A stretch of DNA of 64,000 nucleotides, from positions 49,107,250 to 49,171,249 of the forward strand of contig JAPXFY010000016.1 in the NCBI GenBank assembly GCA_030674185.1. Reading direction: 5' to 3'. This document shows positions 60,001 to 64,000 of the stretch, piece by piece. Each line of letters opens with the position of its first letter. Within the stretch, counting starts at the first letter, position 1. Position numbers and translations under genes: made by a program. The DNA comes from Monoplex corrugatus. Taxonomy: Eukaryota; Mollusca; Gastropoda; Littorinimorpha; Ranellidae. The notes beneath the pieces are model-generated. The model was not told the origin of the DNA and ran no database searches. It saw only the letters and a list, made by a program, of their open reading frames with translations.

Positions 60001-63000
60001 CTAACAGCTAGCTTGTGTCATACCAGATTTTGGATAACTTGTATAGTTTAGTAATAAAGCTTGTAAAAGTGTAAAAATTTTTAATGACATTTAACGCGAA
60101 TTTTATACGCCCATAGAATGAAGACAAAACTGGATATCAAAAAGTTGGTATGACAAAAGCTTCATTTTGTAATATAGGTTATATTAAAAAAAACAAATCT
60201 TCAAAAAGAATTATACCCTGGGAATTAGTCTGTCAAAAACTATCACTATTTTTGGTATCGAAAATTTCACATTAATTTACATAATTAATTACAACACAAA
60301 TTATATGAAACATTTTACCAAAATAATATTTTTTTCTATTAGAGACATGTATCCTGCAGATTTCTGCCAAAAATCAGGTTTCTAGCTTATGTATATCCTC
60401 ACCTGTCTCACCTGTCGGCGTCACCGGGAACAGTGTTGGCCGCTGCACATGATGTCCTCACAAGTTGCCTCCAGCACTCTCGATCTTGGCTAAGTCTGAC
60501 CACCTCTTGGAGTTTCTTGCCACTGATGTTTGTGATGTTTCTAGCAAGTGATGCAGGTGGCCGTCCTCTGTTTCTCTTTCCTTCCACTTTACCTTGGAGG
60601 ACAGTGGACATCAAGTAACAGTGGACATGTATATCCACTGTTACTAAAATAAACAAAAAATAGCTTCTCCGCCACTGTACCTGCTACCTTAATGTTGAAG
60701 TAATGTTAATGTGAAGACTATGCATTATGGTTTCCTTTCCTTTCCAATCTCTCAATGAATAGTATATATTATGCAGAAATTCATATATTTCTCTATTGTA
60801 GGAGTTAAGTGACCTGTTCCTGAATGGTGAGTGGTCCCATAACCTTCCTGAAGTTTTCTTTGGACGCTGGCTGTGCTAAGTGTTCGGGGACTTGACTCAT
60901 CCACAGACAGTTTAGTCTATTTTTTAAAGACTGATGTATAAAATAAAAATCAAATGTAACGTACATAAATCTTGTCTGTTATGTTTTTCTCTGTGTGTGT
61001 ATATATGTGTATGTGTGTGTGCATGTGTATGTGTGTGTGTTTAGTTTTTAGTAGAATTTTGATCGGATTATATTTTTGGATAGACTGCAGCATAAAAGCA
61101 TGCAGTAATTTTTAATATTTCAATTATTTAAGTGATTCCAGAAGTCATTGATTCTCAGATGTCCTTTTATATGTACAGAAACTGATGAAATATTAAAAGT
61201 TATTCATAAGACTACTGAAGTAGCGATCGTGACTTTTTTGGTTGAATTTGCAGTAATAAGATACTTGAACGATGAGCAAAATGATTTTATATCTATCTCT
61301 TGAAATGATTGTTTTGTTTCTAGCTTCATTTTTGTCTGTTATTAATACAATATGGGCAATTATTAATGAAACACTGATAAAACATCCAAAATATCACATG
61401 TTTCCTGTAATAAGACAAAAATGGCTCGTCACAGAGTTCCAATAATGGTTTTATTCAATTCGGCACGCCAAAATACATCAACGACCAAAATTTCATGACT
61501 TTTGATCCGGTCTGTCTCTCACAATTACAAAATGAATGTCATTTCCAGCAAAATCAGCATACCATGCCATTTGATGAGTTTGTTCTGTGACACTGGTCCT
61601 TTGTCCCACTAAAACGTGGTACCAAAATTTAAGAAATTTTTGACGCTTCAAATTGGAATATCTCATGGACTATTAGTCCGATTTGAAAAATTTAAACTGC
61701 TTTTTACTCAGAATAACAATATCTTCAAAACCATATAAATTTTTTAACTCGAAACCCAATTTCAATTTTTCATGCGGCATTGCTAGTATATGACTTACAG
61801 CCATTTCTATGCTCATTCGTAATGTTTATCAATAAGTTATTTTCATCAGTTATTTCGCAGTAACATGCGTCTTCCCATATCCACAGACAAAAAATTTTTT
61901 AATGTCTGGTCTTATCTTCTGAAAATCTCTCCGCTTCTTTTAAAACTGTCTCAATTTTTTCTTCGGATATAGCTTCTGAGGTGATGATTAATCAGTGTTA
62001 CTAATTTTTTAAACAAAAGCCGTGTTCTCGTCCCGCGACTTATCACACTCAGTTCTCAACAGTTTTAACTGTAGAAGTAATTTTAAGTTTATTAGTGAGT
62101 CTGCTCTTGAAGTTTTGGTGGCAATGATGGATAATTTCATCCACAAAAAAATCATCATTGCCTTGAAAACAAATAGAAATAAAATCCTAATTTTTTCTCA
62201 AGTGTTTTCTTTAATTTGTGCCAGCTAGATCTATTACTTTTGAGAGTAAAGTATTCTTATATTTTGCCATTAGAAAGGCTCATCGGACTTTGTGGAGCTA
62301 TGTGTCCGTGTTTGCCTGATGCTATATAGTGTTCTGATAATGTGTGCGTACCTGCGTGCATGCGTGTGTGACTGTGCAAAACCGTTATTTGCTGTTTCTT
62401 TGCGATGATAAAAATTGTCGAATCTGATCCGATAGACGACATGCACTCGCCGACCTACTTCCGGTTTGAATTTCTGGCCGAGTACTAGCACAAATATTAT
62501 GATATCGATGTATTAAAAACAAAATTCCATTGTATTCAGTAAATACTAGCAATATAAACACCTTTGGAAAGCAGTCGCTTCACACAGTTTTACTTCTACT
62601 AGTTCCAGGTTGCTTAAAAAGAAATCCGTTGGCAATAAAACATCAAACCGGAGATCGTACTATCTATTCTTTGCTTATGCAGGCTATACCTGCCGCGGAT
62701 TTCTTTTAAAATCTTTCTAAATAAAGTGAAACATTAAAAATAATTCACTGAATCAAACTTCTAAGTCAATTTTCATGAAAAATCAGTCGATGTTTACAAC
62801 GTTCATCCTTCAGCTTGACGATCACAGGTAGAAATTTGTTGACTGGACTTTTAGCGATCGCTTCGAAAGCTGCCATGATTCGAGGTTCCCATATGCTAAA
62901 ATGGCAGATCACGGGTACTCGCCCTTCGGAGGCTTGCGCACATCCGGTACAGGTCACATCTCATAGTTCCGTATATAGTTAAATTAAGCAAAAAATAAGC

Positions 63001-63634
63001 TGTTTGCGCATCCGCGGACGCGATCTAATATTTCAAGGAGATACTCAGGTATTCTTCTTCAAAGTTTGCCAATATCCGACCTTCAGAAGACTAGCAAACT
63101 AATAATCTTATAAAATAAATAGTATACGGGAATGAAGGACGGGTTTCGACCTGTCAGCTGTACTAATTTGCATGAAGGTAGTCCTGTGTAACCCGTATAA
63201 TTTAAGTTGCTGTTAACCGGTCACCCAAGCACTGCCGTGAGTCAGTCACCATTACGTGACACGTGGTGAAACTTCATCGGTCGGTGTGGTTTTGTTTTGG
63301 TGCAGATTTTCGTATGGGTGCATTTATAACAAAAACAAATAGCACAGATCGATAAAGGAAAGACCAATCTTTATCTTCATGATAACAACTTCGTTATTCA
63401 TGTTCATCTGCAAGAATATTTGACTGATAAACATGTGCAATTTTTCCGCTGATTGTCACAATTCCCACATTGCTGAATAGAGGCTGCCGGTACCTAATAT
63501 TACTGTGTGGACTGTTTGTTGACAGATGTGTATGTGGATGTGAAACCAAACACAAAAAAGTTTGAACCTCATCCCTGCAACTGTAAACCACCTAATGCAA
63601 AGGAAAAGGGCTGTTTGGAGGATTGTCTCAACAG
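29748..63634 (+). CDS. ASH1L: ASH1L histone H3K36 methyltransferase, N-terminal six coding exons (gene continues past right edge)
   Basis: ASH1L/Ash1 is a Trithorax-group nuclear enzyme that dimethylates H3 Lys36. Exons: 29748-30205, 31263-34144, 36468-37380, 50801-50975, 54188-54236 and 63526-63634. All introns are GT-AG with matching phases (0, 1, 2, 0, 1). About 1,500 residues are encoded before the edge: a long disordered region with four AT-hooks, a conserved basic-flanked motif (DPAFVAELGSLES...LLPSIFRLTI), the RYQRVGLYSDFYK motif, the FQLP MRG15-binding motif, KFKKIRN-VYVDVKP, and the first cysteines of the AWS domain (CNCKPP...GCLEDCLNR). The order matches human ASH1L as I remember it. 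SET, bromodomain, PHD and BAH exons must lie to the right. The large exon has two apparent single-base deletions. Confidence 0.94.
30392..30497. repeat. two-copy 53-bp tandem duplication
   Basis: The block GTAAATTATTTGTAGGTGAG then GGTTGGCAGCTGACAAATTG occurs at 30395 and again at 30448, nearly identical; a recent event. Confidence 0.95.
30754..30950. mobile_element. nested palindromic TTAA repeat, copy B
   Basis: Inner hairpin: TTAACCCGTTGACTCCCTCA then CCATATCCACCTGCTTCCTG, pairing with AGCTAGTGGGTATGTGAGGG and AGTCAAAGAGTTAA. The outer left arm is TTAACCATTTGACTACACAC; the outer right arm is degraded. Confidence 0.75.
31263..34144 (+). CDS. ASH1L: ASH1L large central exon (AT-hooks), with two apparent 1-nt deletions
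   Basis: The acceptor (tttctttttcag) ends at 31262 and the donor GTGAGT starts at 34145, phase 1. About 961 codons, Ser/Lys-rich. The frame changes twice: at 31475-31481 (...KSGDRI then TAG; coding resumes one frame over as DGGSKETGCQ) and between about 31790 and 31800 (...ANSPLLE, then DSPGSVTSVTAGESAVELQP). Each is repaired by one extra base. AT-hooks: GRKKRGRPPKRN (near 32131), KKRGPGRPKGSK (32578), KRGRGRPRKQR (32903) and KRKVGRPRKN (34102). A conserved family motif, IDPAFVAELGSLESSMDKLT then LLPSIFRLTIIDV, spans about 33667-33807. The exon size fits the giant central exon of ASH1L genes. A naive model would start at the internal Met 31927 and miss the first 220 codons. Confidence 0.9.
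34145..36467. other. ASH1L intron
   Basis: Contains a diverged duplication of about 230 bp (35530-35740 and 35770-35965). Its right end is copy A of a repeat pair (35960-36455). A B-box-like word (GGGTTTGAGTCCC, 34840) hints at a tRNA-derived SINE but is not convincing. Confidence 0.6.
35960..36455. repeat. diverged duplicate segment, copy A (copy B at 37480-39915)
   Basis: Shares ATTTTCTGCCTTGCTGGYCC, GATAATTGGGTACATGTA, TTAGGCCCATTT, CCAGGGGCATCTCCYTAG and GTATGTTTTGAAAYGGTTAT with copy B. Copy A lacks the 1.9-kb insertion that splits copy B and abuts the acceptor of the next ASH1L exon. Confidence 0.8.
36468..37380 (+). CDS. ASH1L: ASH1L exon with the GLYSDFYK motif
   Basis: The acceptor (tgttttaacttcag) ends at 36467 and the donor GTAAGT starts at 37381. 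It enters at phase 1 and leaves at phase 2, both matching the neighbours. It reads SSGTSEKAVCIDNKSDCG onward, with Ser-rich and basic stretches, and ends PPRKRYQRVGLYSDFYKDDE. The closing motif corresponds to KKKYQKAGLYSDVYK of human ASH1L (from memory), just ahead of the catalytic region. Confidence 0.93.
37623..39537. mobile_element. 1.9-kb TTAA element with perfect 19-bp terminal inverted repeats
   Basis: The left end TTAACTCTTACCAGTTCTT (37623-37641) is exactly reverse-complementary to 39519-39537, TTAA included. This is a piggyBac-like structure. The interior has two diverged copies of a block of about 385 bp (about 37795-38185 and 38186-38575; shared words GTTACTTTTTCAAAAT, GCTTGGTAACTTT and ATATGGCAGTACCC). 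A perfect 20-bp palindrome lies at 39489-39508, and there is a small minus-strand split ORF. No catalytic transposase is visible, so it is probably non-autonomous. Confidence 0.85.
38645..39326 (-). pseudogene. two-exon minus-strand ORF inside the TTAA element
   Basis: Exon a (39103-39326) starts MIDVRHLGFSYFERSSLCCF and passes through an acidic stretch (SDEENVTCSSDIEYSEVWSD) to DPER, with a consensus GTGAGT donor at 39097-39102. Exon b (38645-38750) follows a pyrimidine-rich acceptor (tttttttcag) in the correct phase, reading LKGFDDEDTGPKQRPPLSSH onward to a TGA. The acidic N-terminus resembles piggyBac transposase N-termini. About 110 codons, no catalytic domain; a truncated transposase remnant is my best guess. 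Confidence 0.35.
41993..42184. mobile_element. nested palindromic TTAA repeat, copy C (best preserved)
   Basis: Outer ends: TTAACTCTTTGACTCCAGCA and (inward from the right) TTAACCCTTCTACTCTTATA. Inside is a second hairpin, TTAACCTTTGACTCCCTGAA with ACCAACCATGCTAGCAAAGC before it, closing with GGGTGAGGGAGTCAAAGGGT then TA. A hairpin within a hairpin, about 190 bp. Confidence 0.85.
42620..43440 (+). pseudogene. decayed piggyBac transposase fragment
   Basis: Broken frames give VKIDYFTKFVYENLFVHIFK, then RFFLLLTRMFHVSDPDKYRK, then FHVPSEKICIDESMIGMKNR (with the first catalytic Asp of the piggyBac DDD set in IDESM), then AKRHARFGMKKFQLCDTNGY and FLTGTVRAKSKGLSK. Order and motifs follow the piggyBac transposase domain. 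Stops and shifts are frequent and the C-terminal part is unrecognisable. It appears distinct from the 12.1-13.5 kb copy. Confidence 0.75.
45570..47900 (-). pseudogene. decayed LINE with endonuclease end and reverse transcriptase
   Basis: Read on the minus strand: the endonuclease C-terminal signature SGADCDNNHHLV (about 47770); a coiled Lys-rich linker; RT motifs VIFIDYSKASDSVIHLHLFS (first catalytic Asp), RRVGQGCILSLYLFNIYTEQ and LTNLRYANDTAL (YADD changed to YAND); then GLNLNAKKTKVLHTK; then the C-terminal IRKLQSDINKRRLKYTGHVS. Multiple stops and shifts. The YAND change at the catalytic centre is itself inactivating. A 33-bp tandem repeat sits at 45805-45890. It is opposite to ASH1L transcription. 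Confidence 0.85.
47920..48110. mobile_element. nested palindromic TTAA repeat, copy D
   Basis: Outer arm CCCATACCCTATCTACCAAC pairs with GCTGGTAGATAGGGTACGGG. Inner hairpin TTTGACTCCCCCACCCATTA pairs with TAGTGGGTAGGGTGATGGAG then TCAAAGG. Ends GGGAGTCAAAGGGTTGA. Confidence 0.8.
48240..48520 (+). pseudogene. LINE 3' fragment of the same family as 14585-16520
   Basis: Reads KKIRKRQATF onward, then a local duplication, GHNRKVGGKRTPREKILDRL then AGWLKTEKVGDVL, ending MIANAMRHGT. It matches 16270-16515 almost word for word, so two copies of one LINE family share this window. Strongly 5'-truncated. Confidence 0.8.
49742..49846. mobile_element. palindromic TTAA repeat, copy E (short form)
   Basis: TTAACATTTTGACTCCCTCA pairs with TTAGAGTGAGGGAGTAAAAG. 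Confidence 0.65.
50801..50975 (+). CDS. ASH1L: ASH1L exon with the FQLP (MRG15-binding) motif
   Basis: The acceptor (atgttgacag) ends at 50800 and the donor GTGAG starts at 50976. Phase 2 to 0. It encodes PKKRNEAMVRNPAKLSYSKG then STPSLLPPPIHFGKHFRETV and IPFQLPHDIWWLYTHDM. It corresponds to human ASH1L ...[33 protein letters not shown]. FQLP (50931-50942) is the F-x-L-P motif known to bind MRG15, the activator of ASH1L. Confidence 0.94.
50976..54187. other. ASH1L intron
   Basis: Contains a LINE fragment (53050-53680) and a short (AC)n near 52541-52571. A faint coding-like stretch (DPVVKPDVWKDREQLLNMF, about 51975-52030) may be a transposon scrap. Confidence 0.6.
53050..53680 (+). pseudogene. 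LINE C-terminal fragment with zinc knuckle
   Basis: Reads WWVWSNSSLTANTKMQVFRA then CVLSTLLYSSEAWTTYASQE and LNIFHLRCLRRILGIQW, the region after the RT thumb. It then shifts frame to ALGRLAEDRAAWRTAVQQGV and ends with a Cys/His cluster, FVCGRCDRDCHSRIGLHSRS then RKC. This C-terminal finger is common in molluscan and flatworm LINEs. 5'-truncated, one or more frameshifts. Confidence 0.82.
54188..54236 (+). CDS. ASH1L: ASH1L micro-exon
   Basis: A 49-nt exon between acceptor tttgaactag and donor GTAAGT. It encodes LSKKEAPRPKFKKIRN at phase 0 to 1, matching LYKKPDVPLYKKIRSN of human ASH1L. Without it the FQLP exon and AWS exon would not join in frame. Confidence 0.92.
56969..57027. repeat. (CT)n microsatellite, about 59 bp
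   Basis: Pure TC run; shorter CT runs follow to about 57160. Confidence 0.97.
57926..59850 (+). pseudogene. Mutator-like/Kolobok transposase with three frameshifts
   Basis: The start MSSDPKRRGERRKKRKPPEN is at 57926. Frame 1 to 2 shifts are needed at the A6 run near 58000 (base missing), at 58714 (base extra, VSCD then GTWMTRGHSSK) and at 59527 (base missing, TQNANE then LNGVIWRYCPK). Visible order: a basic start, a Ser-rich linker, Cys pairs (CSLCHSTV, CIGCGYSD), the D-G-T-W motif with the likely first catalytic Asp, CKSCELYAK, YIGDGDTNSF (second acid), ECVGHIQKRMGTRLWQLKRN, HFCKESWCPY, and NE-x-LN (likely third acid), about 640 codons in all. These match proteins usually annotated as having a Mutator-like transposase domain. 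Frameshifts apart, the ORF is well preserved, so the copy is young or the shifts are sequence errors. Confidence 0.82.
60395..60645 (-). pseudogene. LINE 3' fragment nested in the transposon
   Basis: The minus strand reads STVLQGKVEGKRNRGRPPAS then NISGKKLQEVVRLSQDRECW and RQLVRTSCAAA, the common C-terminus of RTE-like LINE proteins. It lies inside the 57529-60692 element, so it inserted after that element. Perfect 12-bp inverted arms (AGTAACAGTGGA) flank 60614-60645. Confidence 0.8.
63526..63634 (+). CDS. ASH1L: ASH1L exon with the start of the AWS domain
   Basis: The acceptor (tgtttgttgacag) ends at 63525 and the donor GTGAGA starts at 63635. With the split codon it reads NVYVDVKPNTKKFEPHP then CNCKPPNAKEKGCLEDCLNR. 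This matches NVYVDVKP and [20 protein letters not shown] of human ASH1L. The Cys residues are the first zinc ligands of the AWS (associated with SET) domain. It exits at phase 2. Confidence 0.95.
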
Positions 63635-64000
63635 GTGAGAAAAATTGTTGGAACACACATTTTATTTAAATGCATTTGATTTGTTAAAAATAACATTAAT
63701 TGCAGCTTAATTTGATAAATGAGCAGAATTTAAAAAAAATCTTTCCAGGATCATCGCACTTTGGGAGGTTACCATTGTGCTCACAATTTTTTTTCATCCC
63801 ATTTTTCTATGCCAGCATTAAGCCACAGAAGCTGGCACAGTCTTTTTTTAAAATTTTTTTTTTTAAACAATTCGATAACGATGGTGTCGATGAGGATGAT
63901 AATCATGATGCTTTGAAGTTACATCTAGGATTGAGACTGCATAACAGGGCTGCACTCTACACTTACTATCATCATATATCCTGGCGTCAACCAGGCCCGA
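63635..64000. other. start of the next ASH1L intron
   Basis: T-rich intronic sequence to the window edge; no exon seen. Confidence 0.7.

Larger units (their letters stand above)
57529..60692 (+). mobile_element. Kolobok/Mutator-like DNA transposon, 3.2 kb, near complete
   Basis: TTAAGGTAGCAGGTACAGTG and G (57529-57549) is perfectly reverse-complementary to 60672-60692, and pairing continues imperfectly through GGAGA. TTAA at both ends can be read as the target duplication, leaving ends that start GGTAGCAGG. It encloses a transposase ORF in the same orientation and a nested LINE fragment near the right end. TTAA target sites are typical of Kolobok and piggyBac; the transposase motifs are not piggyBac, which points to Kolobok or a relative. 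Confidence 0.82.
54237..63525. other. ASH1L intron, 9.3 kb
   Basis: Contains unique AT-rich DNA, a CT microsatellite block (56865-57150) and the Kolobok/Mutator-like transposon (57529-60692). The stretch 60700-63525 shows no recognisable gene or repeat beyond short GT tracts. Confidence 0.7.

Overview
The window is animal nuclear DNA, most likely from a marine snail (gastropod mollusc). It is AT-rich, with long introns, consensus splice sites, heavy dinucleotide microsatellites and many transposon relics. Two host genes are recognisable, both incomplete at a window edge. Gene names come from recognising protein families by eye, not from a database search.

Left third (1-8.9 kb, minus strand): five coding exons of DAP3 / mitochondrial ribosomal protein mS29, running from the initiator ATG at 8861 leftward out of the window. 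The exon carrying the GTPase Walker A motif has an 8-nt duplication and a 1-nt deletion that break the frame. The introns hold a 59-bp minisatellite (about 2.86-4.19 kb), a BED zinc-finger relic and a fold-back repeat.

Middle (8.9-29.7 kb): the spacer between two genes transcribed away from each other. It holds a split inverted repeat, an internally deleted piggyBac copy, a decayed LINE, a tandem-repeat tract invaded by a TTAA-flanked element, and a Tc1/mariner-type transposon with an intact 342-codon transposase. It also contains a possible promoter zone near 22.5-23.3 kb, a CR1/L2-like LINE end and several microsatellites.

Right half (29.7-64 kb, plus strand): six exons of ASH1L, the histone H3K36 methyltransferase. 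They run from the start codon at 29825 to the first half of the AWS (pre-SET) domain at 63634. SET, bromo, PHD and BAH exons lie beyond the window. All splice phases agree, but the largest exon contains two apparent 1-nt deletions. The introns carry a 1.9-kb TTAA element with perfect 19-bp ends, a ruined piggyBac, several LINE fragments, nested palindromic TTAA repeats, and a 3.2-kb Kolobok/Mutator-like transposon with matching termini and a frameshifted transposase.

Together, the two host genes form a divergent DAP3-ASH1L pair. From memory, human 1q22 has the same two genes in the same divergent orientation. DAP3 serves mitochondrial translation and ASH1L serves chromatin; nothing in the sequence shows a functional link beyond possible shared upstream DNA.
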